Below, piece after piece: positions 14,256 through 26,033 of a DNA stretch of 64,000 nt. Every line of letters starts with the position of its first letter. The first letter of the stretch is position 1. The position numbers and the translations under genes were made by a program. The stretch covers positions 43,896,186 to 43,960,185 of the forward strand of contig OZ034968.1 in NCBI GenBank assembly GCA_964030785.1. Reading direction: 5' to 3'. The notes under the pieces are model-generated. The model searched no databases and was not told the origin of the DNA. It saw only the letters and a program-made list of their open reading frames with translations. This DNA comes from Siderastrea siderea. Its lineage: Eukaryota > Cnidaria > Anthozoa > Scleractinia > Rhizangiidae.

Positions 14256-14415
14256 AATTTAATAACAAATCATCACATGTTGAGTAATAAAAAATGAAAA
14301 TGTCAATCAATCAATGTCTCATTTTGTTCATGAGTTGTGCCTTCAAAAAGTTCTACCACAATGTTCTGCCAAAAATACTAAGACGAATGTTCTGCCAAAA
14401 TACTGAGACGAGGGG
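14256..14415. other. Convergent 3' region between late genes and the minus-strand pair
   Basis: Contains AATAAA (14,286, +) for the late genes, a TTTAAT (minus ATTAAA, near 14,258), and two direct copies of a 25-26 bp unit ATGTTCTGCCAAAA-TACT-AGACGA at 14,361-14,386 and 14,387-14,411. No gene. Confidence 0.6.
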
Positions 14416-15345
14416 TTAAGACACCAAATCATACATCAAATCCACGCCCTCGTCGGATGACATGTCATGAACGAGGTCTTCAGGGGGCAGCAATGCCTCC
14501 ACATCAAAATCCTCGACATCGTTCATGACCTGCTGCCAATCGTCGGGTGACATGGAAAATAAGTCCTCCAAAAACGAAAGGTCATCCCAGTCAGGGGGGT
14601 CCGCGATTTGCATGGCCCCCGAATCCAAATCAAGGAGAGTATGAGAGTCCGTGGGCGGTCCGTTTGTATCCACAGATTCCAGCGTCACAGGAACGGATTT
14701 CAAATAATCCGTCAGGGGGATGGTTAGTGTCAAAGGTCCTAAGGCCATCAATTCCTCTCGAGTTCTCTTTTTCTCCACCAGGCGGGCTCGACGACACCTC
14801 TCTTTCTCCCTCAACAGCTCTCGATGGGTCTCCCGATATTTCTGATCATACGCTAGGCGCCGTTCCGGATTGTTTTCCCAGTAGCGTTTTTGGGCTTTCG
14901 CCAACTGGGCTCGATGTTTTTCCCGGTAGCGCTTTTGGGCCTCCGCCAAGCGGGCTCGATGTCTTTCCCGGTAGCGCTTATGGGCTTCCGCCACGCGCTC
15001 TGGATGCCTTTCCTGGTAGCGCTTACTGGCCGCCGCCACGCGGGTTCGGCGCGTTTCCCGGTAGAGCCTTTGGGTCTCCGCTAGGAACTCTCGATGGGTT
15101 TCGCGGTACTTTTGTTTGGAGGCGGCCACTTTCTCTCGGTGTTCGGCTCGGTACCGTGCACATTTGGCGATGTTGCGTGCTTGTTTAGCCCTGAGGACTG
15201 CCCGTTCGTACTCGTCGTCGGTGTCGTCATCGTGGGGGTCATAGTCGGTGTCGTGGGGGTCGTCATCATCGTCGTCGTCGTCGTCGCTTTGGTGGTAGCT
15301 GACTGGGGGTCTGCGACGGTGCCTGCGGGACTGTCTTTTGCTGGA
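14416..15345 (-). CDS. Repeat-rich charged protein, possible transcription regulator, 309 aa
   Basis: I took the ATG at 15,345, within the end of the upstream gene. The N-terminus is Arg-rich and then very acidic (a run of nine Asp). Residues of about 65-200 are nine or more tandem units of 16-17 residues of the form RYRExHRxxLAEAQK, a basic helical repeat. A Leu/Pro-rich domain follows (LTLTIPLTDYLKSVPVTLESV). The C-terminal 90 residues are acidic with scattered aromatics (DWDDLSFLEDLFSMSPDDW), resembling an activation domain. Basic repeats plus an acidic tail suggest a DNA- or RNA-binding regulator (inference). It overlaps the upstream gene by 80 nt. Nothing was recognised by family. Confidence 0.6.
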   Translation of the reverse strand, partial: SSKRQSRRHRRRPPVSYHQSDDDDDDDDDPHDTDYDPHDDDTDDEYERAVLRAKQARNIAKCARYRAEHREKVAASKQKYRETHREFLAETQRLYRETRRTRVAAASKRYQERHPERVAEAHKRYRERHRARLAEAQKRYREKHRAQLAKAQKRYWENNPERRLAYDQKYRETHRELLREKERCRRARLVEKKRTREELMALGPLTLTIPLTDYLKSVPVTLESVDTNGPPTDSHTLLDLDSGAMQIADPPDWDDLSFLEDLFSMSPDDWQQVMNDVEDFDVEALLPPEDLVHDMSSDEGVDLMYDLVS

Positions 15346-15679
15346 CATGGGGCGATGGTGGCGGTGCTGGGGGAGGTGTGACTGGACGTTTAAATTGGTA
15401 CCTCCAGTAGTCACAGCAATAATCCAGCCCCTCGATGAACCAGTCACAGGTCATTTGAGGGTAACACAGCTGATGATAGGAACGCGCCTCTTCTGCTCGG
15501 CGTTTCTGCGCCTCTACTTTCTCCGGCTCGAGTTCCTTCAAACGTTCAGCAAACTCACAAAAGTTTTCCTCCTCCTCCAACTGCAACTCCCTCTTCACTT
15601 TCCCCAAGATCTCTTCCACTTCTAAATCTACTTCAAACTCTTCGAATGTTTCCAATAGCTTCTCATGGCCAGAGTCCAT
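15266..15679 (-). CDS. Acidic-helical protein with Cys/Trp core and Pro-rich tail, 137 aa
   Basis: The true ATG at 15,679 lies about 32 nt after a minus-strand TATA (15,718-15,711). The first 60 residues are a Glu-rich helix (EEFEVDLEVEEILGKVKREL). The middle has a compact Cys/Trp/Tyr-rich segment (LCYPQMTCDWFIEGLDYCCDYW), which may bind metal or form disulfides. The tail is Pro/Ser/Gln-rich and ends in RRRRRR, a likely nuclear signal. It shares a divergent promoter with the polymerase gene, which suggests an early function. Family not recognised. I saw no LxCxE motif. Confidence 0.6.
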   Translation of the reverse strand: MDSGHEKLLETFEEFEVDLEVEEILGKVKRELQLEEEENFCEFAERLKELEPEKVEAQKRRAEEARSYHQLCYPQMTCDWFIEGLDYCCDYWRYQFKRPVTPPPAPPPSPHVQQKTVPQAPSQTPSQLPPKRRRRRR

Positions 15680-15869
15680 TTTGAGATGACTCACCTCGAG
15701 GGGCGATCTGTTTTATAGTCTCTGGGATCATTCCTCGCAATGCATCATGGCCTATCTAGGGAGGGGGGAGGGGGGTCCCCCCACCCTCGTTGCCCCACAA
15801 TACTTTGCGAGGAATGACTTTAATCCCTATAAAAGCCGAGCACCGGCCACCACCAAGTTTCATCTGATC
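15680..15869. promoter_or_regulatory. Divergent promoter of polymerase and minus-strand early pair
   Basis: Minus-strand CTATAAAA (15,718-15,711) and plus-strand TATAAAAG (15,828-15,835) face away from each other. The plus TATA fixes the polymerase start at the ATG at 15,870 and excludes the in-frame ATG at 15,747. A pair of inverted-repeat-like segments occurs at TCATTCCTCGCAA (15,729) and TTTGCGAGGAATGA (15,804), and a G/C-rich stretch lies between them. Confidence 0.65.
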
Positions 15870-18800
15870 ATGTCCTCTCGCCAAGAGGAGGAAGCGGGGC
15901 CTAGTGGTCTCGACCCCCATGAGATGATGTCATTGCTTGGTCTAGAGATGTCCGATTCAGAGCCAGAAGAAGAGAGGGCCGCGAATTCCCCTGATGAACC
16001 TTTGTCATGCACCGAAGACATGGCGGACAGTGATGACATTTGTGAAGAGGCGTTGGATCGCTTCGAACGGCAACGTGCCTTTCAAACTCATCTCCTTCAA
16101 CAAACGGGTGGAGGTTTGCATGCCAATACGGAGGGTGTCTTCGAGTTTGAACTCCAACCCTATGTCGATCGTTTGAGCAACCGTCTGGGAGTGCGTGAAC
16201 GTCATTTCAATACCCAGTTACGCCAAAGGGGCAACTTGATTCCAGGTCAAAACATTACTCAAGCTCTCCAAGAGGGGTTACGTCGAGCCGTGAATCAAGT
16301 GTTGACCACCACAACGCCTGCCCTCCACGATCAAGATCGCCTCTACTTTACCATCGCCTCCAACAGACTCCATAATAATTTTCAGGGCTGGGGATTACGA
16401 GCAGGAGAATGGCGCCAAGGCGGGGAGCGTGTCGAGGCTTTGTTCCAACGTTTAGCCCAAGCCTTGAATAGCAATGAACAATTTGAAATGGACGACTCCT
16501 TTCAAGTGTCCATTACTCAAGTCCATCATGCCCCTCAAGGAACCGGCAAACCGCGTCGTGGCAAACCCGGACATCAACCTCTCCGAAATTTAATAGGCCA
16601 GAAACGTTCCATCATCCAGATCCAAAACAGGGATGAACTCTGTTGTGCCAGAGCCCTCGTCACTGCCAAAGCCCGGTTGGACAATCACCCGAAATACAAC
16701 ACCATTCGACAAGGAAGACCTCTGCAGAGAACCCTAGCTCTGGACCTCCATGACGAAGCCAACGTGCCCCTCGGCCCTTGTGGCTATGATGCCTTGACCC
16801 AATTCAGTACCACTCCTTCCCTGACCGGTTACCAGATCCTGTTGGTGGATGCCGACCGTTCTTTTCACATCACGACCTTTGGTCCCCTTCAAGACAAACA
16901 ACTCATCCTGTTGCACGAGAAAGGCCATTATGATGTCATTACCAAGTTGCCAGGGTTTTTCGGGGTCGGTTACGTGTGTGCCCATTGTTGGAAACCCTAT
17001 AACGAGGAGGGAAAGCATCGATGCACCAAACAAAAAGGTCATTGCAGGGCCTGTTGCCAAAAAGAGTGCCCTGATTTCCTAGAGGCTTACCCTCGAGGCC
17101 AGAAAGCCACTCAACGTTGCCAACAATGTCATCGGGACTTTTTTGGAGACACCTGTTTCCAAATGCATCTCGTCAAGGACCACGCCGGCAAACCCGTGAC
17201 CAACCTAGACTCCTCCGTCTGCTTTCGGCGCCGTCGCTGTTCTTCCTGTGGCAAGCAGGAAGTAGGATTAGACAAGATTGAAAAACATCAATGTGGGTAT
17301 ATTGATTGCCCCTCCTGTCATGAATATGTGGACGGTGCAACTCATCGATGTTTCATCCAAACAGCCCCCAAACCTCAAGACAAGAAAAGGAAACGGTCTG
17401 GAGGGCCTCGCGCTAAACGTAGGGCGGGTGTGGATGCCACACCCGAGGAGGAGGAGGACAGCATACCACCCTTGCATGTCTTCTTTGACATTGAAGCCAT
17501 GCAACCCCAGGAACAACACATCGCTAATCTCGTCGTGGCCGAAACCGAAGACGACGACCAACCCGTGTGTTTCCCTGGCAACCATTGCGTCCGTGATTTC
17601 CTGGAATGGTTGGATACCTTGACCAACAACGATACCCGCCAAGTCAATGTCCTCGCCCATAACTTCAAGGGTACGATGGCTACTTTATCATTCATCAATA
17701 CTATGGTGACAACCGAATCGTTCAACAGCTCCGGAACGGGTGTAAACTCTTGCAAGTCCAACATGACCGTATCCACTTCATCGACTCATTGAGTTTCTTC
17801 CAGATGCCTCTGTCCGCGTTTCCCAAAACCTTTGGATTGACAGATGCCTGCAAAGGGTACTTCCCCCACAAGTTCAATCATCCAGACCATCAAAACTACG
17901 TAGGACCCATCCCGGCCCTCGATTACTACATGCCCGAAACCATGTCACCCGAAGGCAAGCAAGCCTTGGAAACGTGGCATCAAAAGCAACGCGACAAAGT
18001 CTTTGACTTCAAGAAAGAACTGGTGGACTACTGCAAATCCGATGTAAAACTCTTGAAAGAAGGATGCTTGACATTCAAACGATTGTTTGAAACGCTGACG
18101 GGCTTCAACCCCTTCGACCACATCACCATTGCTTCTGCCTGTAACCGCGATTTACGGATGAATCGCATGATCCCCAACAGTATTGCCAGTGAACCCGTTC
18201 GTGGTTGGAAGAACAATATCAACTACTCCAAGGTGGCCCTGGAATGGTTAACCTGGTGTACCCAAGAACAGCAGACCATTCAACATGCCCGCAATGCCGG
18301 CGAGTATCGCATCCCTGGCACTGACTTCCATGTCGACGGTTTCGATGGCAGTACCAACACCGTCTACGAATTTCACGGGTGTTTCTGGCATGGGTGTCCT
18401 CGCTGTTTCCCCCTTCGTCACGAAAGCCATCTACGCCACTATGATCGAACCATGCAAGATGTCTACGAGACCACCCAGCAAAGGACCCAACAACTTAGAG
18501 AGCGAGGGTTCACTGTCGTGGAAATGTGGGAATGTGATTGGTCCCGTCTCAAAGACACCTCCTTGGACATCCGAACATACCTGGGGACCCTTGACTTGAC
18601 AGAACCTTTGAATCCACGCGACGCTTTCTGCGGGGGTCGTACCAATGCTGTGAAACTGTACCATCGCGTGACGCCCGGTCAACAAATACATTACATCGAT
18701 GTCACCTCCTTGTACCCTTGGGTGAACAAGACGTGTGTCTACCCCAAAGGACATCCTCGTTTCATCTTCAATCCGGGTCACACGGACATCACCAAGTACT

Positions 18801-19984
18801 TTGGCCTCATCCAATGCAAAATCCTGCCACCACGGCACCTCTACCATCCTGTTCTCCCCTACCGTCATGAGGGAAAACTCCTTTTTCCCCTCTGTGCCGC
18901 CTGTGTGGAACAAGAGATGCCCAAACGACCTTTAGATAGATGCGCAGAATGTGTGCACACCGACCAACAGCGGACCCTGACTGGGACATGGTGTAGTCCG
19001 GAATTGAACAAAGCCATCGAGCTCGGCTACGAAATCCAGTACATCTATGAGGTCTGGCATTTTGACGAGACGTGTGAAGGACTGTTCCGCGACTACGTCA
19101 ACACCTGGTTGAAAATCAAGCAAGAAGCCAGTGGGTGGCCCGCATGGTGTACCACTGAGGAAAAGAAGAAGGAGTACGTAGAATTATACTACCAGCATGA
19201 AGGCATCCTCCTGGAGTACGACAAAATCGAATACAACCCTGGCCTGCGTACTCTGGCTAAAATGATGCTCAATTCCATGTGGGGCAAGTTTGGACAACGT
19301 CTCAATAAAACCCAAGTCCAAACGTTTGATGACCCTCAAGCCTTCCACCGTTTCCTAAATACAAGTACTGTGGAAGTAAAACATGTGTCTGTGGTGAATG
19401 AACAGATGGTGGAGGTGCATTACACCTACCAAGACGAAGACATCCCTGTCTCACCCAACCTCAACATCTTTGTAGCCTGTTTCACTACCTGTTGGGCCCG
19501 ACTCCGACTCTATGCCGCCTTAGAGAAGCTGGGGGAAAGAGTGTTATACTACGACACCGACTCCGTCATCTATTACACAGACGAGGGACAAGGCGAGCCC
19601 ACCTTGGGCAATTACCTCGGGGACTTTACGAGTGAATTAAAAGGCAACGATTTCATTGTGGAATTTGTGTCAGGGGGTCCCAAGAACTATGGATACCAAA
19701 CCCAGAATGGTCACGTGGAGTGTAAAGTGCGGGGTTTCCGCCTCAACTGGGAAGGCAAAACCCAACTCAACTACCACATCATGCGTCAGAATGTCCTGGA
19801 CGAAATCCAGAAGCCCCTCCTCAAACCCCGCCAAACCCAAGTCATCAAGACCTACCAGATCGTGCGCGATCCCAAACACTACCAACTCTACACCTTCCCC
19901 GATTACAAACGTTACCAGCTCGTGTACGATAAGAGAGTCGTGGATCCTGTCACCTTCCAGACCTTCCCCTACGGATACCAGTGA
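15870..19984 (+). pseudogene. polB: Protein-primed family B DNA polymerase, broken by one frameshift
   Basis: Replicates the linear viral genome from a protein primer. The N-terminal third is followed by a Cys/His-rich region (about 16,970-17,370, multiple CxxC) and exonuclease motifs (DIE near 17,487; exo II near 17,665; exo III SDVKLL near 18,040). A Vsr-like endonuclease-type insert comes next (FHGCFWHGCPRC near 18,370-18,405). Palm motif A is DVTSLYPW (about 18,700), motif B KMMLNSMWGKFG (about 19,260) and motif C YYDTDS (about 19,550). The reading frame is lost once, at about 17,670, and continues in another frame from about 17,750 to the stop at 19,984. No other break was seen. A sequencing error cannot be excluded. 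AATAAA at 20,064. Confidence 0.88.
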
Positions 19985-20110
19985 AACAATAGGAACTCAA
20001 AGGAATACTCATCATGGAACCCTTATTTTTTTTTCTCACTTATTGTGAAAAAAAAAGTATGACAATAAATTATTTGTTTTTTTTTTATTTTCTTGTTTTT
20101 TTTCAGTCAA
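19985..20110 (+). terminator. Polymerase 3' end, A/T homopolymer runs and AATAAA
   Basis: The 3' flank contains AATAAA at 20,064-20,069 and runs of T at 20,028-20,036, A at 20,048-20,056 and T at 20,078-20,087 and 20,096-20,103. It is probably the poly(A) signal of the polymerase mRNA. Confidence 0.55.
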
Positions 20111-20520
20111 GGACCACCCCCGTTGCTAAAATTGGACTTTGGACTTTGAGCCCGCGTTTTCTCAGCGGTTTTTGCCCACCCTGAGCCCACGATCCATTTT
20201 TTCTACTCGTCAGCGGTTTCCCATTCAAAAACACGTGACTTCCGGTTCCCATGACGTCACTTCCGGTCATGTGACTTCCCCTTGAGCCCACGATTCTATT
20301 GGCCCCAGGTTTCCCGTTCCCATGACAACCCCTCGACCAATCAGAAGCCAAAAGCTCTCGACCAATCAGAAGCCTCCATTTGTGCCATACGGTCCTCCAT
20401 TACTACTTTTGTCTTTCCAACGTTTGAAAACTTTTTTTCGGCTTTTTTCCCCCTTTTTTGTCGGCCACTTTTAAGCAAGCGCGCGAACTTAGTGTAAAAT
20501 TACGTCACGTCGTTCATGAA
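20111..20520. promoter_or_regulatory. CRE/ETS/CCAAT-rich block at the right edge of the virus
   Basis: It contains CACGTG (20,232), TGACGTCA (20,252), several ACTTCCGG/CTTCCGGT ETS-type sites, two direct copies of TCGACCAATCAGAAGCC (20,333 and 20,358), and repeats of TGAGCCC(A/G)CG(A) at about 20,149, 20,181 and 20,284. This looks like a promoter or enhancer and could be the right terminal repeat of the virus. The matching left end is outside the window, so this cannot be confirmed. Confidence 0.45.
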
Positions 20521-21020
20521 GACTGACTGGTCAGTTCACTTTCTCTTCATGTTCCAAATATGGTAAATGCGAAAATGAATAATTATGAGCATCGGTCAAA
20601 ACCTACATATGCGAGTTTAATACATGTTTCAATTCCTTATGAGTTTCTGATAAAACAGATTATTATTGAAACAATACTAGCTAAGAAAACTGTTTTTAGG
20701 GGCGGGCGATAAAACAAGGAACATGGAGCATTCCGGAACACGAAAAAAAAAATTAATTTGAAAATTCTTAGCACGCAAATAAGGAATTAGCATAGAAATT
20801 AATAGTCCGGGACATAAATAACGGCTCTTAATGAAAAATAAAAGGATAAAAAAATAAATGTAATCCTCATTGTGTTACCTGTTTGATTTACTTTTTGATG
20901 TAACAGATTTTTATAATATTATAAAATTACTTTCATTTATTTCTCGGTCAAAATTTATTATCGTCCTTTCCTATTTGCCCTTACCAATTTGTCCTGGCGA
21001 TCCGTACTAGAGGTGCATTG
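20521..21020. other. AT-rich spacer, nothing recognised
   Basis: No open frame or repeat I can name. It lies between the virus edge and the point where similarity between the two NACHT loci begins (about 21,025). Confidence 0.5.
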
Positions 21021-21289
21021 ATTATTTCACTCGCAAAACCAACCTAGAATCTGTACAGTAACTGTAGTTTCAACGTTTCAGTCCATGGATGAAATTCTGA
21101 AGGGTCGCCATTCCAAATTTGAGAGCTATTGAGCCTTCTCTTTTCAAAAGTAGGGTTCTAACTTAGGAGTCGGATGGGCCCGTCTGTGAAGAACCATAGG
21201 TTTTCTTGTTTTTAAACAATTACTGTAAGTTTATAAAGACAAACTGACCTTTTGTTCTTTCTGCTGTCTTTATTCTTTCATGGCAGACG

Positions 21290-24200
21290 CACCTGGATAA
21301 CTTTGAACTTCATCTTGGAGTACTCTAGGCCAATGGCAATGAGACCCTTCCCAGGACAACTTGCTAAACAGGATACCTCGTGCTCCATGTCCATTACACT
21401 CAACAGTTTCCCAGTCCTGAGGTTAAAAATCTAAAGACGAGTACCACTCCTGGTGTCACATGGTGAGCAAAACGCATTCCTCTTCACTAAAAAACTTACA
21501 TCCACAAATCCGCGGGCTTATGCGCAACATCGGTAGAGGGTCTCCGGAAACTGCATCAAGAACGTACACACTCTGCTCATGCAAATACCGTCCGTCTATA
21601 ATGAGAACAAACTGGGCCGAAGGAGAAAACACTGCTGCTCTAGGAAACCACAAACCAACGTCCAGGCAACATTTTCCCCAGAGTACGGTTTGGCCTTGGC
21701 ACAACCGAACTGAAAGTAAGGAGTGATCAAAGGTAATCAACTGGCCTTTAGTGTTACATGTCATAAACTCTCCATCAAGTGTCATGGTTGATACTCTGTA
21801 TTCATCCGTAGTATCCAAAATTAACACTTCACTGGCTTCCCTCTCTGCACACACTACGCGTTCGTCGGAAATGGGTATCATCTCTGTGATTCTCCCTACA
21901 TCAGTCCAACTTCGGACGCACTCAGACAACTCAAAATTCCACAGCTCAAGACTGTCGCTACTTGTTCTTACTAGAACACCTTCTCTTACAGCTAAGGGAC
22001 AACACTCACTGCTAACTTCACTGCCACTGTTCTTCTCTGCCTTGAGCTCCCCACTTAAAACATCCCAAGCTGTAATGTGTCTTCTTCCAGACTCAGTACT
22101 GACAACATAAAGTGTCTTGCAATTTAAAGAGAATGCCAATGGAAGCACAATAGTCCCTGTATCTTCCCTGTCCTTTGCCAGCTCATCCCGCTGCAACATT
22201 TCTATAACATTTTCGGGAGGACTTCCCCTTGTCACTAAAACAGACTGGTCACCTAACACAAAGGCGAAATTCATGTCGCTGAAAAAACCGAATGGATCCC
22301 CTAATATAAAACCACTCTCGCTACGTGATTCAAATTTCCAAGCCTCGTAGGCAACACCGTCAGAAGAAACGTCAAGCGAAAAGTGTTCATGATTATTCTC
22401 ACTGATAATTAAACAAAACAGGAAGTATTCCCCAGGGTCTTCTTCGCCAGCAAAATGGCAGCAGAAAAGGAACCGTTGATCTGGGGAGAACTTTATCACC
22501 CCGCACGTCTTGGAGGCAACCATTTCTGCAAGTGTTCTGAAACCATTCATCCCATCAACCAAACAAATAGAGCCCGAAGAATGAGAAATTGCCAACAGCC
22601 TTCCATCTTGAGACCATGCAAAAGATGAAACTTCTACATCTCTGGTGACACGAGTTATCTCTCTGCCATTGTTCAGATTCCACATGATAAGACATTTAGC
22701 ATTATCAGGACAGTCAGTCAGCATCTTGTCGCCAGAAACTGAACAAACAGAAAAACTGCAGTTGCTTTCGAGAAAAAGACGATTCAGTTCACCGTCAAAA
22801 GAATAGGCCTGACTGAGGACTCCTGGTAAGATGAAATCTTTAAAAGGATGAAAAACGACGGAACGAAAAAATGACAAGAAATGTGCCGACCGCGATAAAA
22901 ACGATCTATAAGGGTATTTGCATGTATAGAAACGGACGTAACGTTTCCTTTTGAGGATAGGACGTTTCCACATTAGTTTGCCAGGATCTAATGACCACAG
23001 CTGAATCGTTCCGTCAAAGCATTCGCAGACCATGTAATGCGACCGAGGAGCAACGTCAAAACAAGCTACAGTAGACGAACAATAAAACCGGGTTTGAACA
23101 GCTCCGCGTAGATCGCTCTTGTTTAAATACTCCATGTATGATAAGCCAGAGTACTTAGTATCCAATAGGTTGGATGCCTCAGAAGACAATTCATGACCCC
23201 CTTCATTTAAAAGCGTCTGAAATACAACACAAGGAAGTCTATCGAATTCTCGGCTGTGCTTCCTTAAAAGAAACAATAAAATTTCAAGATTCTTCCGTCT
23301 CTCCACGCAGAACGCGTTCGGGCCCTCTTGCTTGTGTAAAAGCTTCTTGACACTACAGATATCTTCAGAGGCTATCGTACTGTTCACACACAGCTTTGCA
23401 TAAACAAGCTCAATGTCTAGCACATACTTATTTACAAGTTCTTAAAAGCTGCACGATCTCGTATCCTCATCCAGCTGTAGCAAATGTTGAACACCATGTT
23501 GCAAGGCATACATTGTAGTGTTACTGAACTGCCCTGAACTTTCCACACCATTTCTTTTCACATCCTCAAATTCATCAACGAAGAGCCTAGAGAGAATCAG
23601 TTGGCCTTCGTTTTCATGAACACTGAAATCATGCTGCCCATAGCAGGACTTGTCTGCCAACCAATCCTTGACTGACTTGTGAAAAAAGTGAACGCAGTCA
23701 TCTTGAATAGGCAGAAGTGATGAGAGACAAGCAATGGCTTTCTTCACTTTTCGCTGAACAGTTGACGACAATCCCCCAGAAAACAACAGTATAGAAACAA
23801 AGCCAAGAGGCAGTGGCTCTCTTGCAGCCGCCAACACACTTAGGAAACTGCTCTGTAATCTTCAATTCCTTAAAAAGCTCAGTTTCCAGCCGTTTGAAAT
23901 AGGATTGGTACACCGACGAAATACCGGAGGGTAAAGTGCTGTCGAGTTGTTCCAATGTAAGAATCGACAAGTTCTTCTTTATGAAATCGACCAAGAACTG
24001 TAAACTGAGCAAACAAAATGACTCCTTCTGACTTCTTAACAAGTTCGTTCAAGATCAGTTCGTGATTCTCAGCTTGTAACATATTGTTTAGGTGCTCTAT
24101 AAAGCAAAGGCGAATGTCCTCCAAGTTCTCTCTATATTTCGGTTCCAGCAGCAGGGGATGCAAAACTTTAAGGCTTAAGTTTGTTAAAATACTTGGCAAT

Positions 24201-25435
24201 CACGTCTAGTAGCTCATTCCGTCCTCGGTATTCACTTTCATCCAAGGCATTAGTGATAACAAGAGAGGGGAAACCTGGGTCCCTTGTTTTGCTCAAAGGG
24301 AAGGGAACTGTTTGCTCAATTCAGACAGTTTCCCCACTTCCAAATCATTAATCTTTATGCCCAAATTTCTAGACAGCTGTTCCACAAGAGCTCTCTTGTA
24401 TTCTGGCAGACAACGCGGCAGTTGACAGGCTAAGGATTGCAGCATCACCTTGGGGTTCCTGTGGCGCGCCTTGTCATGATGACAAAAGTGGCTGCCTTAC
24501 AGTCTTCCTTTTTCTTGCATCTTCTTACACATCACAGCTGCGATAACAGATTTTCCCATTCCAGCATTTCCACTGATAACCATCACACGATTTGAAGAGC
24601 GTCTGTCATCCAGCCAGCTCTCGACTGTTACAAAGATTGACTCTTGGGTTCCTTCTAAATATTTCTCTGCATAATAACTGACATCGTTTTGGGTGCCAGC
24701 CTTTGCAAGCTTTTTTAAGATTTCATCCTCTTGGTTATTTTCTCTTTTGACTTTCGAGTCTTCAAATGTCCGTTTCAGCTGTTCTTGTACTTCTTCTAGC
24801 TTTGACGTGTTTTCCTTTAACTGCGACTTGATGTTATTTAATTGCGACTTGATATCCTCTTCACCTTCAGCCCAGTCACGTAACACGTCAAGATAGTCTT
24901 CCTCTCCACAGCGCTCTGCCTTCAATCTATCAATTGAACCCTGAACTAACCCAAGAGCTACAAGAACAGCACTGATTTCCTGCCACAGAGAAATGAAAGT
25001 TGGTGTATCAACACCTGTGGTTGTCACGTGACCATACAAGGCATTTCGGAAAAACTTAACACGTGCAAGGTTAGCCCCAAAAGTGGTGTCACTTGGGTGT
25101 GGCTTAGAATGCCACCCTGTGGGGGGAGGGGATAGTCCACAAATGTTAGTCAGGAGAAGGAATAGAAGAGTGATGACAAAAGTGTTGGAGTCTGGGAGAG
25201 CTCCACCAGGTGGGAACAGTTTGTCCCACTGATGGCCATTCAGAATTCTTCTACGCAAGAGGTTGTTAAGAGTTGAGTAACGAGCATTGAAATTAGCCGC
25301 CAGGTTTACAGGAGGATGATAACCATCAAACACATTCCTTAGAACTGTTGTTCCACCATCAATGAGAAGCCTGCTCAGCTTGGCTCCATTTGTCTTTTCT
25401 TCAGAGCTGGCCAGGGGTAATGCTGCAGCTGCCAT
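21290..25435 (-). pseudogene. HEPN-NACHT-WD40 receptor pseudogene (paralogue of the gene at 55 kb)
   Basis: It starts at ATG 25,435 with an intact N-terminal HEPN-type domain, including the HEPN motif R-N-A-L-Y-G-H, a short coiled linker (only one repeat unit, versus three in the intact paralogue), and a Walker A GNAGMGKS. The frame then breaks just after the P-loop (about 24,497). Further losses include a deletion near 24,190-24,320 that removes part of the NACHT domain, frame changes near 24,040, 23,840 and 23,440, and another near 21,460. The WD40 part (23,423-21,456) is still a continuous 655-codon frame. At least five disruptions mean it cannot make the full protein. Similarity to the 55-kb copy includes both flanks (21,025 onward), so it is a segmental duplicate. 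Confidence 0.88.
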
Positions 25436-25630
25436 CCTAATCTACACCAGTAAGACCTTCAACTGAACCTGTAGAAAAAGAAAATTAATCGAAAACTTAT
25501 CGATTGACAGATTGATTGATGATTGACGTACTAACAGATCGACTAATTGTCTGACCGGTTTTGTTTAAAGTATTTACCAATAGCATTGGAGTAGCAAGCA
25601 TTATAATAAACAGATCGGTGACGGCCTATA

Positions 25631-25784
25631 GTCAGGTGGCTTAACGCACAATAAAGGCTTGATTGTGACAAGAGTGATAAAAGCATGAAATTTGGCACAC
25701 AATTTGCCTACACCCTACCAAATAATGTTAGAAGGGGTGCCCAAGCCCAAGTCAATCTGCTCACGATTCCGTTTTAAGGGGATA
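25631..25784 (+). repeat. Left inverted end of the outer transposon
   Basis: The counterpart is 39,891-40,028 in reverse orientation. The homology stops at GGGGATA, just before the Harbinger left end. Confidence 0.75.
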
Positions 25785-26033
25785 GGTAGGGGTCGCACTA
25801 GGCGAGACTTTGTTTGTTGAAAAAACAACAATTCTTGGGAAACGAAAATTGCGGTTGTGTATTTTTAAGATCTTCCAATATTTGAAAAAGGTCGCATCTA
25901 GACCTGCAAAATAAAGCCCACTGACAGATGTCAAGGCATATCAGGTAGTAGGGCATCGGTATATGTACTTAGAACTCAGTTGCTGAATTCCTGTGTTGCC
26001 TCATTTAGAGGTCTCGATTATCATATTGCAAAA

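Larger units (their letters stand above)
1..20520. mobile_element. Endogenous Polinton/Maverick (adintovirus-like) virus, left end outside the window
   Basis: About 20 kb of tightly packed intronless genes includes every Polinton/adintovirus hallmark: DDE integrase with chromodomain, major capsid protein, penton-like proteins, adenain-like protease, FtsK/A32-like ATPase and protein-primed family B polymerase. Late genes run left to right. Minus-strand genes lie at both ends. The left terminal repeat is not in the window because a partial gene runs off base 1. The right limit is uncertain: the last viral gene ends at 19,984 and host-duplication similarity begins at about 21,020. I placed the end at the CCAAT/CRE-rich block without a proven terminal repeat. 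Apart from one polymerase frameshift, all genes are open. Confidence 0.9.

Noticed and set aside
20103..20351. Minus-strand 82-codon frame in the right-edge block
   Set aside because: Composition reflects the repeated TGAGCCC and TTCCGG motifs. No start context or domain.
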